NCBI RefSeq assembly: GCF_009647655.1
Contig: NZ_WJFD01000001.1
Location: 992,001-1,056,000, forward strand
DNA: 64,000 nt
From: Chitinophaga sp. SYP-B3965
Lineage (GTDB): Bacteria; Bacteroidota; Bacteroidia; Chitinophagales; Chitinophagaceae
Direction: 5' to 3'
In this document: positions 9,801-17,728 of the stretch, piece by piece
Layout: the number at the start of each line of letters is the position of its first letter
How positions within the stretch are numbered: position 1 is the first letter of the stretch
Position numbers and translations under genes: made by a program
The notes under the pieces: generated by a model
Database searches by the model: none
The model's input: only the letters and a program-made list of their open reading frames with translations
Told to the model about the DNA's origin: nothing

Positions 9801-11757
9801 GGTGATAGCCCGTTTCACCAATACATCCGTTAACGCTTCCAGTTCCTATTGGGATTTTGGTGATGGGAGTTTTGCTACTATCAGCAATCCTTCTCATACT
9901 TATACCTATGCAGGGAAATATAAAGTGAAGCTGAAAGTAGTGGGTGATGCGGCTACTGAAGATGAATATGAACAGGAAGTAGAGGTAAAGGGGCCTTATG
10001 CTACTATCACCACATCGGCCAAAGGCGGCTGCCTGTCCAAAGAGATCGAGTTCAATGTAAGTGCCGTGAATGCTGTTAATTTTGCCTGGGATTTTACGGA
10101 TGGTAATGTGATAGAAACAACGGAGTCTACCATCAAACATACTTTCAAAGAGCCTGGCATTTATAAACCGCGCCTCATCCTCTCAGATCAGGCAGGTTGC
10201 AAGGGTACTGCTTTCCTGGATGGCCCTATCGTGATAGACAAACTGGATGTAAAACTAACGGCAACACCGGAATTTGTGTGTGATGAAGGCTGGATCGCTT
10301 TTGCGCCCACCTTCTCCAGTTATTCCATTGATGAACTGAAAGAAGAAGCAGAATACAAATGGACATTTGATGCTGCACTGCAGGTGGAAAATGAAACCAC
10401 TGCCACACCTCGTTTTTACCTGGATAAAACACAGGGATATAATTTCACACTTACCACTACTACCGCTTATGGCTGTACGCAAACGGTGAGCAAAACAGTA
10501 TATGCTTATCCCAAACCTGTAGCGACTATTACCGCGCCGTTACAGGCCTGCCAGGATGAGGCGGTAAGTTTCAGCGGAGCGGTGAGCAAAGTGAATGATG
10601 TTACCTGGAAATGGGATTTTGACAATGGTAATACCAGCAATGTGCAGCTACCAACTAACCAGACTTATAGCAAGCCGGGCCTTTCCGGAGCCGTACTCAT
10701 TGTTGCGAGTAAAGATGGCTGTAGCGATACAGCGCTTCATAATATTACAATACAACCTAAACCGGTGATCAATGCAAGCGCAGCATCAACGGTTATATGC
10801 CTCGGCAAAAGCACTACGCTGAGTGCCGGCGGCGGTATCACTTATCAGTGGTCTCCCGCACCGGACTTAAGCAATCCGCAGGTGCCTGATCCTATAGCAA
10901 CTCCTGCTATAAATACTACTTACCAGGTGAAGGTAACAGACGCCAACGGCTGCGTGAATACAGATGACGTAAGCATCCGCGTGGCACAGCCATTCCGGAT
11001 ACAGGCTACACCGGATACTACCATATGCCTGGGGTATGCGTTGCCGTTATGGGTAAAGGGCGCAGATCATTATGTATGGAAGGGAGAGGGGCTGGCTGCT
11101 GCAAACATTCCTAATCCACAGGCCATTATTAAAAAGCAAGGCTGGTATACTTATGAAGTAACCGGTTATGATGCAGATGGTTGCTTTACACATGATACAT
11201 CGCTGATGGTAAGTGTATATCCTGCACCCACCATTAATGCAGGACCAGATCTTACCAGGATGACAGGTATGCCGGTGCAACTGCGCGGGCAGGGTAGCCC
11301 GGATGTTATAAGATGGAACTGGTCGCCAACTGATAACCTGGACTGTGCCACTTGTGCGCAACCGATGGCTTCGCCCAATCTGTCCACCAAATATAAAGTA
11401 GAAGTGGAGAACAGTTATGGCTGCAAGGCTACTGATGAAGTAGTGGTGATGGTTACCTGCGATAAGGGAGCGGTGTTCCTGCCTACTGCCTTTACACCTA
11501 ACAGGGACGGGGTGAATGAATGGTTCTATCCCAAAGGGCGGGGCATCAAAGAAGTGGCCTCGTTGCGGATCTTTGACAGATGGGGCAGCCAGGTATTTGA
11601 AAGAACGCATTTCCAGATGAACATCGCGAGTGCTGGATGGGATGGCACCTGGAAGAATTCGATAGCGCCTATGGGTAATTATGTATACGCTATTGAAACG
11701 GTGTGTGAAGATGGGACTACTTTCCTGTTCAGGGGTACGGTTACATTGATCAAGTAG
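6871..11757 (+). CDS. Giant PKD-repeat cell-surface protein with T9SS type B sorting (CHU_C) domain
   Basis: A 1628-aa exported protein: signal peptide about 1-25 (ending AAQAQ), then a long series of PKD-type beta-sandwich domains marked by WDFGDG-like cores, closing HTY and T[LV]TV strands. About a dozen clear copies (for example YSWDFGDGATG, YLWDFGDGGTA, WSWDFGDGTGA, YNWDFGDNTSS, SYWDFGDGSFA) are mixed with three or four degenerate ones. The last about 90 residues (FLPTAFTPNRDGVNEWFYPK ... RIFDRWGSQVF ... GNYVYAIET) form the gliding-motility CHU_C domain, the type B sorting signal for type IX secretion. Regularly placed Cys residues near domain edges suggest disulfide pairing. It is likely an extended surface adhesin or matrix protein. 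It stands alone with its own promoter. Confidence 0.9.
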   Translation: MSLSTKAAAFAYTVFFVMLSIAAQAQQLTANFTPSKTSDCESLITKFTDNSTGTPVSWQWNLGNGSTSTQQSPSASYTTPGTYKVTLTVKNAAGASSTVEKTVTVWEKPQPDFTAGPAKGCIPFNVTFTDKSNPVNGTITAYSWDFGDGATGSGSSPMHTYNNVLSPTVTLTVTNSNGCTASKQISNIVDAAATLVANFTVPDKFLCTAPGALTINNATTGPGNLTYLWDFGDGGTASDANPAPHNYEAKGIYKVKLTVTSDKGCTATKTSEDINVANFKTDFQLPASICESNQYITINAINNPQANALTWSVDKGFISSYGTSPSYNPSTPGTVKVTMTADYGKCRETVSKDFEVKPTPKADFSSDQAAICDVPATLKLTDKSQGATSWSWNFGNGQSSTQQNPTVTYNSLGYFYIKLTASNASGCSSTTDRLVEVVKPEVFAYASIVEGCEGITPSFYSSVNTRDPIATYEWDFGDGSPKSALATPSHTFNNAGTYQVRLTYTTANGCKGTVGMNGFSTIRVYKKPKPDFSSPEAPQICGNNWVHFNGTTDVGNVWSWNFGDGSYYGDYTQNTAHSYREPGTYTVTLTVSNVACSEKITKTAYIKAVNPFPRFSMQPINCANRTEIGFEERSVGTITSWKWSWGDGKEDTYTTKTNPKHKYDKTGGYKVKLTVTDGTCTSSDSLNINVYAPSPVVITTDKITLCGNETLTASLVSADRAIYSTYSNSFSWRSSDGTPGYWDYYPYNYEKASFTNLKPGKDTIRLIAYNLQGCPDTSNGVVVDVHGPLAKFLSPPVLECRGTELTFIDQTDVSKGKPIKTWSWDFGDGTGAKIFTAPPFKYTYNKSGRFYPRLTVTDQDGCTNTTAMGAYFQVNGPNADFNPSVTLIRPGGTVYFYNYTTETGGNATYNWDFGDNTSSVQNSPSKTYPDKGIYTVKLLVKDNNGCADSAKKQVKVSSVSANFTVTTSFVNNSGCPPVIARFTNTSVNASSSYWDFGDGSFATISNPSHTYTYAGKYKVKLKVVGDAATEDEYEQEVEVKGPYATITTSAKGGCLSKEIEFNVSAVNAVNFAWDFTDGNVIETTESTIKHTFKEPGIYKPRLILSDQAGCKGTAFLDGPIVIDKLDVKLTATPEFVCDEGWIAFAPTFSSYSIDELKEEAEYKWTFDAALQVENETTATPRFYLDKTQGYNFTLTTTTAYGCTQTVSKTVYAYPKPVATITAPLQACQDEAVSFSGAVSKVNDVTWKWDFDNGNTSNVQLPTNQTYSKPGLSGAVLIVASKDGCSDTALHNITIQPKPVINASAASTVICLGKSTTLSAGGGITYQWSPAPDLSNPQVPDPIATPAINTTYQVKVTDANGCVNTDDVSIRVAQPFRIQATPDTTICLGYALPLWVKGADHYVWKGEGLAAANIPNPQAIIKKQGWYTYEVTGYDADGCFTHDTSLMVSVYPAPTINAGPDLTRMTGMPVQLRGQGSPDVIRWNWSPTDNLDCATCAQPMASPNLSTKYKVEVENSYGCKATDEVVVMVTCDKGAVFLPTAFTPNRDGVNEWFYPKGRGIKEVASLRIFDRWGSQVFERTHFQMNIASAGWDGTWKNSIAPMGNYVYAIETVCEDGTTFLFRGTVTLIK

Positions 11758-11794
11758 TTGTTTTTATATATTAACAATTTTATACTCCTGTACT

Positions 11795-12538
11795 ATGCCA
11801 AATCATTTCATTAAAACTCTGCTGGTATTATTTCTAACCATAGCTTCCATTGAGATCTTTGCGCAGGACAACAACTTTGAACAACTTTCAAAGATCCCTA
11901 AAGCCACAACTACCAATTTCCCATTAGATTATAAAATTGCGAGACCAAGACTTGAGTACCCTCATTGGGACCATGACTTTGATATTTATTACAATTTCCT
12001 TACGCCCACTTTAAGGAAAACGCAAGCCTCCCTGAGCCAAACCAGCAATGGCGTAGTTTCTACGATGACGCCCAATTCAATCATTCCTCATGCACAACTG
12101 GACACCGCAACAATAGTGGATGACCCAACGAAATTTATGGGAACATGGCGAATGATCAGTTTTCGTGCAATAAGATATAATGACTCCGTATTTATTCCCA
12201 CAAAGGTGTACTACAGGCTTGCAGACACCCTTTTAGAGGATAAGAGTAGTGAAGAAGCTTTTGCCGTTATTTCGGACAATAATTTTAAACTTTATGCCAG
12301 GGAAACAGGAAAGACTGATTTCAAAAGAATGATCTCTGCCAAATATAAAATTGAGAACAGGCGATTTATGATGATGTATAAGCTGGTCAAGGCAAGTGCA
12401 GGCGTTTCACAAATCGGAATTGATGAAAAAGGCTACCTGATCCTGAATTACCCAAGCGTAATAGAGAATATTAAAAAGGGCGGGTACTTTTCCTATTATG
12501 CAATTGTTGAACAGTATATTTTTGAAAAGGTAAAATGA
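11795..12538 (+). CDS. Exported protein of unknown function, lipocalin-like motif
   Basis: A 247-aa protein with a signal peptide (about 1-23, ending IEIFAQ). The middle holds FMGTWRMISFRAI, where GTW resembles the start strand of lipocalin-like proteins. Alternating hydrophobic strands follow (FAVISDNNFKLYARE, RRFMMMYKLVKA, GYLILNYPSV). A small beta-barrel is plausible but unproved. The DNA is AT-rich compared with the PKD gene before it (20 G+C of 60 counted at 12301-12360). It ends 9 bp before the LuxR-type regulator and is probably co-transcribed with it. Confidence 0.6.
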   Translation: MPNHFIKTLLVLFLTIASIEIFAQDNNFEQLSKIPKATTTNFPLDYKIARPRLEYPHWDHDFDIYYNFLTPTLRKTQASLSQTSNGVVSTMTPNSIIPHAQLDTATIVDDPTKFMGTWRMISFRAIRYNDSVFIPTKVYYRLADTLLEDKSSEEAFAVISDNNFKLYARETGKTDFKRMISAKYKIENRRFMMMYKLVKASAGVSQIGIDEKGYLILNYPSVIENIKKGGYFSYYAIVEQYIFEKVK

Positions 12539-12547
12539 ATAAAGAGA

Positions 12548-13309
12548 ATGAATTTGCAGCAAAACATACAACAATTGCATGAGGTGTGGAGTTCGAACAA
12601 GGCTATTAAAGATACTTCTCAAACCCAAATTTCTTTTGATGATCTGACCAATTCTATTATCAGTACAGGTCCATTTTCTTTTTACATCATAGACTTCTTC
12701 GATATGTCACTTTCGCATATCAGTCCTTCCCTCTATGAAATGCATGGTTTTAATCCGGAAACTGTAACATTCAACGATATATTGGGCGCAATTCACCCGG
12801 AAGATATAGACTTTGTTGTAAGAGCTGAAGCATTTTTGACCAAATTCTTCTATGAAAAAGTGGGCCGGGATCAACTCCTGACATACAAAATAAGTTATAG
12901 CCACAGAGCGAGATTAAAAAACGGAGAGTACGTTCTTTTCAATCATCAGGCACTCATGTTGACAATGGATGATACCGGCGGATATGGTAAGTCCCTTAAT
13001 ATCCATACCCGTATAGACCATCTGAGTAATGCCAATACTTACCGGATATCCCTTATCGGACTGAAGGGCCAACCATCCTATATGAACATAGATCTTGAAG
13101 ATGAGGGGAAAAATAAGATAGAATTTTCCAAAAGAGAAATAGACATTATCAAATTGATCGGCGATGGTCACAACAATGAGGATATTGGCAAATTGCTCTT
13201 CATAAGCCCATTAACGGTAAAAACACACAGAAAGAATATCCTGGAAAAATCGGAGTCTAAGAACACAGCACAACTCATAAAGAACTGTATGATCCAGGGG
13301 ATCATTTAG
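12548..13309 (+). CDS. PAS-like/LuxR-type transcriptional regulator
   Basis: A 253-aa protein. Residues about 50-150 resemble a PAS fold (LYEMHGFNPETVTFNDILGA, IHPEDIDFV, then YSHRARLKNGEYVLFNHQA). The C-terminal about 60 residues are a LuxR/GerE HTH: FSKREIDIIKLIGDGHNNED, with IGKLLFISPLTVKTHRKNIL as the DNA-recognition part. There is no receiver domain, so activity is probably set by ligand or redox sensing through the PAS part. Many Bacteroidota carry this single-component PAS-LuxR type. It is followed by a strong terminator, so the transcription unit is likely 11795-13309. Confidence 0.8.
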   Translation: MNLQQNIQQLHEVWSSNKAIKDTSQTQISFDDLTNSIISTGPFSFYIIDFFDMSLSHISPSLYEMHGFNPETVTFNDILGAIHPEDIDFVVRAEAFLTKFFYEKVGRDQLLTYKISYSHRARLKNGEYVLFNHQALMLTMDDTGGYGKSLNIHTRIDHLSNANTYRISLIGLKGQPSYMNIDLEDEGKNKIEFSKREIDIIKLIGDGHNNEDIGKLLFISPLTVKTHRKNILEKSESKNTAQLIKNCMIQGII

Positions 13310-13337
13310 ACCTTACACTACATAACATACTCCTTAG

Positions 13338-13363
13338 AATACTCCTTTTGGAGTATTTTTTTT
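13338..13363 (+). terminator. Rho-independent terminator after the LuxR gene
   Basis: A perfect 8-bp stem AATACTCC/GGAGTATT (13338-13345 with 13350-13357) with a TTTT loop, directly followed by TTTTTT. It sits 29 bp after the regulator stop codon. Confidence 0.85.
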
Positions 13364-13378
13364 GGCGGGTACCCATGG

Positions 13379-13386
13379 TACATTTG
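13379..13386 (+). promoter_or_regulatory. -7 promoter box for the 13410 gene
   Basis: TACATTTG matches TAnnTTTG exactly and is 23 bp before the ATG at 13410. A TTTG at 13361-13364, in the terminator T-run, is spaced about 14 bp, shorter than usual for the -33 element. Confidence 0.5.
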
Positions 13387-13409
13387 TTTAATTTTTAAAA
13401 AATACACCT

Positions 13410-14489
13410 ATGAGAATAAAAATTCTATTAACATTGTTTGGTTTGATGTTTACTGTACTGCAGGTAAGCGGACAAGCACATGATAATAGCCAGGGCGCAT
13501 GTAAGTTATTTAAGAATAAAGCTATCGGAGATGGTGCAACTTGTCCTGCCTGCGTTGCGAAAATCGAGAAAGAACAGAAAGCAAGAGATGCTGAAAACAA
13601 GCGGAGAAATGATGTGATCATCGCTAAAGGAGAAGCAGACAAAAAGGCCGCTGAAATAGCCCGTAAAAAGCAGCTGGCGGACATGGCAGAGAAAAATAAA
13701 GTGACGGAGGTTGCTGTGACGATGCCGAAAAGTGCTGATGTGAAAAATAATGCCCCGGTTAAAAAAGGGTTAATTGAGAATAGTGATAAGGCCGTATTGA
13801 AAGTAACCGGCAATGGAAAAGGATTTAAAAATGAAAAGGATGAACTTCTTTTTGAAAATCCAGAGTGGGATAGAACATATAGTATTCAGGATGTGTCAGT
13901 GACAGAAACTGCTTTGAAAAATTTCGGTATTATTGATGTAAGGACAGGCTCTGGGAGAGGTCTGGGTGGATTTAGGGCTGATGTAGTCAATTCAAAAGGA
14001 GAATATTTGTTTAATGACCCAAACCTTAAATTCATTTGCCACATAAATGATGGTTGGCTTTTGATGGGTTTTTATAACTCTGAAAACTACTGCGTCTACA
14101 ACCTGTTAACAAAGAATAAAATTAATTTCACCTCAATATCACAGTATAACTCAGAATTTGGCAGATATGTCTGGGGCCCCGCAATAGATCTTTTTTTGCC
14201 GATCTTTTCCGACGATGTAAAATTTGCGCAGACTTACAGTATTCAGGTGCAAGGAAAGGCAACAGAAGGTGGTTGGATTAAAAAGCATCTGATGAAATTA
14301 TATCCTGCGGAACTCAATGCAGCGTTTCTCTCAAAACAAAGTTTTGTGCTTGTTCATACCAGTCAGCTTGCTTCATATTTAGGGCAGGAGTATGAATACA
14401 AATTTGAAGCAAATTATAATTCTGCTAATACCGTCATACTTTATTGTGTATCAAAAGAGGGTAAGTTAAGTACGATCAAATTAAAGTAA
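13410..14489 (+). CDS. Exported protein of unknown function with Cys pair and coiled coil
   Basis: A 359-aa protein with a signal peptide (about 1-22, ending VSGQ). It then has a short segment with CPAC (a CxxC pair) and an earlier Cys, a highly charged Lys/Glu/Ala coiled coil (about 50-100), a Lys-rich linker, and a C-terminal region of about 240 residues with many aromatic beta-strand-like stretches (NDGWLLMGFYNSENYCVYNL; LYPAELNAAFLSKQ). I do not recognise the family. The CxxC next to a coiled coil might bind metal or act in redox chemistry. It is followed 3 bp later by the LolA-like gene, so the two form an operon. The DNA is AT-rich (21 G+C of 60 at 14041-14100). Confidence 0.6.
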   Translation: MRIKILLTLFGLMFTVLQVSGQAHDNSQGACKLFKNKAIGDGATCPACVAKIEKEQKARDAENKRRNDVIIAKGEADKKAAEIARKKQLADMAEKNKVTEVAVTMPKSADVKNNAPVKKGLIENSDKAVLKVTGNGKGFKNEKDELLFENPEWDRTYSIQDVSVTETALKNFGIIDVRTGSGRGLGGFRADVVNSKGEYLFNDPNLKFICHINDGWLLMGFYNSENYCVYNLLTKNKINFTSISQYNSEFGRYVWGPAIDLFLPIFSDDVKFAQTYSIQVQGKATEGGWIKKHLMKLYPAELNAAFLSKQSFVLVHTSQLASYLGQEYEYKFEANYNSANTVILYCVSKEGKLSTIKLK

Positions 14490-14492
14490 CCT

Positions 14493-15689
14493 ATGAAAAA
14501 TATCATTGCAACATGCCTGCTTTTATTGGGCTCTCTCACCTTATGGGCACAGGATATTCCCTACGAAAAATTAGATTCTATATCTGCAGCCATCAGCCAA
14601 TACCAGCTCAGATCTGATAAGTTGGTTTACAATGATGGAAAAGATGATTATGAATTAAGCTTTCCTGAAAACAATTTCCAGGTCCTTTACAGTACCAAAA
14701 CCGCTACAAAGGTTGTCAATAAAAGATCCGGAGATAAGGAATTTGTGTGTATTACAGAAAATATAGACCTGGCTAAAGCAGAGGAGGTTTACCAGGTGCA
14801 ATATCCTGGCCGCGCAGGTGTTTTGCGGATGAGCTTTCCGGAAGGTGTAAAGACGCAAATTTATACCAATGGAGTACTTACAAAAACGGTTAGAGAATAT
14901 TATTTGGAGTTCTTTTTTAATAGGAGTGAAGATGGTTCTCAGAAAAAATTGCTGACTCAGTTAGATGATGTATTTAGCTCCTTAAAGCTTGGATCTAAAA
15001 TTCCTAAAGAACAGTTTTTAAATGCTGATAAAAAAACAATACTAACGGCAGATGATGTAATAGACAGATTTATTGCTTCATTAGGTGGAGCAGAAAAGAT
15101 ACAGTCAATGAAGTCGGTCATTGCACGAGGTACTATCCTTACGCAGGGTGTACAGGTTCCTGTTCAGATGTGGTTCCTTCATGATCATGGTATGCGCATG
15201 GATATGGAGATCCAGGGCAAGGCCAATATAGCAGTTATGACTAAAAATGCTGCCTGGACACTCTTTCCGGTACAACGTCAGAAGAGACCTGTGGATGCAG
15301 ATCCTGCAACCAGAAGAGAAGGTGCCGAAGAGTTAGATCTGACAGGTGATCTGTTTGACTATAAAACAAAAGGCAATACGGTAGAATTATTGGGAAAAGA
15401 AACAATAGGCGGGAGGGAGGCATACAAACTAAAACTGATCCGTAAAAGTGGAACTGTTGTATACCTGGTGATTGATGCCAAAACCTTTCTTCTAACAAAA
15501 AAAATAATGAACAGGAATGTGCAGGGGAAAATTGTTGAGGTTACTGAAACTATAAGCGACTACAGAAGGAATGCAGCTGGTTTCATCTACGCGGCTTCCT
15601 ATCAATATGCTCCTGCGGGCACCCATTTGACCTATTCTAATTATGAAGTGAATGCAGCGGTAGATCAGAGATTGTTTGAGAAACCTTAA
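14493..15689 (+). CDS. Exported LolA-like protein
   Basis: A 398-aa protein with a signal peptide (about 1-19, ending LTLWAQ). The C-terminal half (about 185-398) begins ADDVIDRFIASLGGAEKIQS, goes through VPVQMWFLHDHGMRMDMEIQ, and ends with strands such as AYKLKLIRKSGTVVYLVID and IYAASYQYAPAG. This is the outer-membrane-lipoprotein-carrier-like (LolA/LolB) half-barrel arrangement often seen in Bacteroidota. The N-terminal half is not recognised. The fold typically binds a lipid or hydrophobic ligand in the periplasm. It is co-transcribed with the preceding CxxC/coiled-coil protein and may help handle the same partner. Confidence 0.65.
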   Translation: MKNIIATCLLLLGSLTLWAQDIPYEKLDSISAAISQYQLRSDKLVYNDGKDDYELSFPENNFQVLYSTKTATKVVNKRSGDKEFVCITENIDLAKAEEVYQVQYPGRAGVLRMSFPEGVKTQIYTNGVLTKTVREYYLEFFFNRSEDGSQKKLLTQLDDVFSSLKLGSKIPKEQFLNADKKTILTADDVIDRFIASLGGAEKIQSMKSVIARGTILTQGVQVPVQMWFLHDHGMRMDMEIQGKANIAVMTKNAAWTLFPVQRQKRPVDADPATRREGAEELDLTGDLFDYKTKGNTVELLGKETIGGREAYKLKLIRKSGTVVYLVIDAKTFLLTKKIMNRNVQGKIVEVTETISDYRRNAAGFIYAASYQYAPAGTHLTYSNYEVNAAVDQRLFEKP

Positions 15690-15872
15690 TGCAGCACCAA
15701 TAGAACAAAAGTAAATTGAGAATGCAGGCAGGAAAAATCAGCGGGTGGTATTTGAGGTTTTTAGGTGGATTTAGCGGGAATTGATGTGTTTTGCGGTAAT
15801 TGGGGGTTTATGATGGAATTGGTGTCAATTGAGGTGATTTGAGCATGCTTTTTTGTCAGGTACCCCGGGTTA

Positions 15873-15949
15873 ATACGGGATGGATACGGGATTGACACGG
15901 GATTGATACGGGATTGCTACGGGATTACTACGGGATTACTATTGGATTG
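15873..15949 (+). repeat. Seven 11-bp tandem repeats in a 314-bp intergenic region
   Basis: Seven consecutive units of 11 bp with core ACGGGATTG (ATACGGGATGG, ATACGGGATTG, ACACGGGATTG, ATACGGGATTG, CTACGGGATTA twice, CTATTGGATTG) fill 15873-15949. The rest of the 15690-16003 gap is unusually G/T-rich (for example 15721-15840) and holds no ORF or hairpin that I can support. Eleven bases are close to one DNA turn, so all copies would face nearly the same side of the helix. The array lies upstream of a two-component operon. Confidence 0.85.
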
Positions 15950-15991
15950 GGGGCGGGGTAACAAATCCCAAAAGAAAACAGAATTCACCCG

Positions 15992-15999
15992 TAAATTTG
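15992..15999 (+). promoter_or_regulatory. -7 box very close to the response-regulator start
   Basis: TAAATTTG matches TAnnTTTG exactly. Transcription would start near or at the ATG at 16004, giving a leaderless or nearly leaderless transcript. No clear -33 TTG was found at the usual distance. Confidence 0.5.
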
Positions 16000-16003
16000 C
16001 CCC

Positions 16004-16678
16004 ATGAAGATCTTAATCATCGAGGATGAAGTAGAACTGGCAAAAAGCATGGGTAGTTATCTTTCAGACGAAAGTTACTTATGCGAATATGCAGCCACCT
16101 ATTCTCAGGCCCTGGAAAGGATTGATTCCTTCGATTACGATTGTATCCTTCTGGACCTGATGCTGCCAGGTGGTGATGGCTTTCAAATCCTGAAGGAATT
16201 GAAGGAGCAGAAGAAAAATGATGGCGTGATCATCATTTCGGCGAAAAACTCCATGGACGATAAAATAAACGGTTTGAGGATCGGTGCGGACGATTACCTC
16301 GCCAAACCTTTTCATTTGCCTGAACTGGCCGCCAGGGTATATTCCCTGATCAGGCGCAAACACTTTGGCAGTGTAAACGTTATTGAACAGAACGAGATCC
16401 GGGTGGATGTGTTGGGTAAGGCGGTTAGTGTGGATGGAAAACCTATGCTGCTCACAAAAAAGGAATTCGACTTATTGATGTATTTCATTATCAATAAAAA
16501 CCGGGTTGTCTCCAAAGCAGCGCTGGCCGAACATCTCTCCGGGGATGTTGCGGCATTGTTTAACAGTTATGATTTTGTATATTCTCATATTAAGAACCTT
16601 AAACGGAAACTGAACGAGGCTGGTGTTGGACATTATCTCAAAACAATGTACGGAAGCGGCTATAAATGGGAAATATGA
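16004..16678 (+). CDS. OmpR/PhoB-family response regulator
   Basis: A 224-aa protein: receiver domain with acidic pair IIEDE, phospho-Asp D51 (ILLDLMLPG) and K101 in LAKPF, followed by a winged-helix DNA-binding domain (about 125-224; LTKKEFDLLMYFIINKN, then SHIKNLKRKLNEAG and TMYGSGYKWEI). It overlaps the sensor kinase by the ATGA arrangement at 16675-16678, so the two are coupled. The nearest candidate target is the convergent TonB-dependent receptor, whose gene ends only 7 bp from the kinase; this is inference. The tandem repeats upstream could serve as binding sites for autoregulation. Confidence 0.95.
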   Translation: MKILIIEDEVELAKSMGSYLSDESYLCEYAATYSQALERIDSFDYDCILLDLMLPGGDGFQILKELKEQKKNDGVIIISAKNSMDDKINGLRIGADDYLAKPFHLPELAARVYSLIRRKHFGSVNVIEQNEIRVDVLGKAVSVDGKPMLLTKKEFDLLMYFIINKNRVVSKAALAEHLSGDVAALFNSYDFVYSHIKNLKRKLNEAGVGHYLKTMYGSGYKWEI

Positions 16679-17721
16679 GTAAACTGCTGAACTATTCCCT
16701 TAAAAGGATTGTGATCTGTGCTGCCGTTGTGCTGGCCTGCAGTATCCCTATCTACTACCTGGCATTAAGCAGGCTGTGGCAGTATGAATTGGATGAGCAT
16801 AATGTGATCGTAACAGCTGAAGCAGGACGGGAGGACAAATTATTGATCATCGGTGCGGTAACGCTTTTGAGTGCGCTGTTCTTTGCCATCCTTTTAGGCG
16901 CCCTGATCCTGCTTAACCGCAGATTATCCCGCGGCATGTGGCAACCCTTCTATCAAACCCTGAAACAGATCAAACGATTTGACCTGGATAATCCTGACAA
17001 TATTCATTTTGAGCAAACGGGCATTGCGGAGTTTGATGAACTGAATGAAAGCCTGAAAAGATTACTGCAGGCTAACATCACCGTTTATAACCAGCAAAAG
17101 GAATTTGCGGACAATGCCTCACATGAACTGCAAACACCGCTGGCCATCGTGCAGTCCAAGCTGGAATTGCTCTCTCAAAGCAAAACGATCGATGATGAAC
17201 AGTATCATTTAATTGAAGCGGCGCAGTCCGCACTTACAAGAGCCGGTCACATCAACAAAAATTTACTCCTCCTTACCAAGATCGAGAACAAGCAGTTCGC
17301 TGATAAAGCGTCAATAGACCTTTATGCATTGGTGCAGGACCTATCTACACAGTTTGCGCCGTTCTTTGAAGAAAAAGGCTGTGAACTACGGGTAGATGCA
17401 CAGCATCCGCTTATTGTGGAAGGGAACAGGAACCTCATTGAAATTCTGATAGGTAATTTACTGACAAATGCCATAAGGCATACACCGGGAGCAGGAATTA
17501 TCAACGTTCATCTTGATACGGATCGTTTAACTGTTTCCAACCCCGGAACGGAGCCACTTAACAGATCGCAATTGTTTAAACGTTTTGCATCGGCTTCTCA
17601 ACATTCACCCGGTACCGGCCTTGGTTTAGCATTGGTAAAGCAAATAGTGATCCGGTACCAATGGAACGTGGAGTATGCGTTTAGAGACGGGAACCATCAT
17701 TTCTATTTGATCTTCAGCTGA
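16675..17721 (+). CDS. Membrane sensor histidine kinase
   Basis: A 348-aa kinase (starting at the ATG overlapping the regulator stop) with two membrane segments (about 12-33 and 57-80) separated by only about 25 residues outside. It therefore has almost no periplasmic sensor. A HisKA domain carries H150 in ADNASHELQTPLAIV, and a HATPase has N-box EILIGNLLTNAIRHTPG, a reduced G1 region (VSNPGTEPL) and G2-type GTGLGLALVKQ. The missing D in the G1 box is also seen in related small Bacteroidota kinases. Such kinases with a tiny loop often sense within the membrane or through a partner. Confidence 0.9.
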   Translation: MSKLLNYSLKRIVICAAVVLACSIPIYYLALSRLWQYELDEHNVIVTAEAGREDKLLIIGAVTLLSALFFAILLGALILLNRRLSRGMWQPFYQTLKQIKRFDLDNPDNIHFEQTGIAEFDELNESLKRLLQANITVYNQQKEFADNASHELQTPLAIVQSKLELLSQSKTIDDEQYHLIEAAQSALTRAGHINKNLLLLTKIENKQFADKASIDLYALVQDLSTQFAPFFEEKGCELRVDAQHPLIVEGNRNLIEILIGNLLTNAIRHTPGAGIINVHLDTDRLTVSNPGTEPLNRSQLFKRFASASQHSPGTGLGLALVKQIVIRYQWNVEYAFRDGNHHFYLIFS

Positions 17722-17728
17722 TCCATAT

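Noticed and set aside
9337..10140. 267-aa minus-strand open frame
   Set aside because: Lies wholly inside the PKD-repeat gene on the other strand; repeat composition creates long antisense frames and no motif is recognisable.
15873..15949. CRISPR array
   Set aside because: Units are 11 bp with no spacers and no cas genes nearby.
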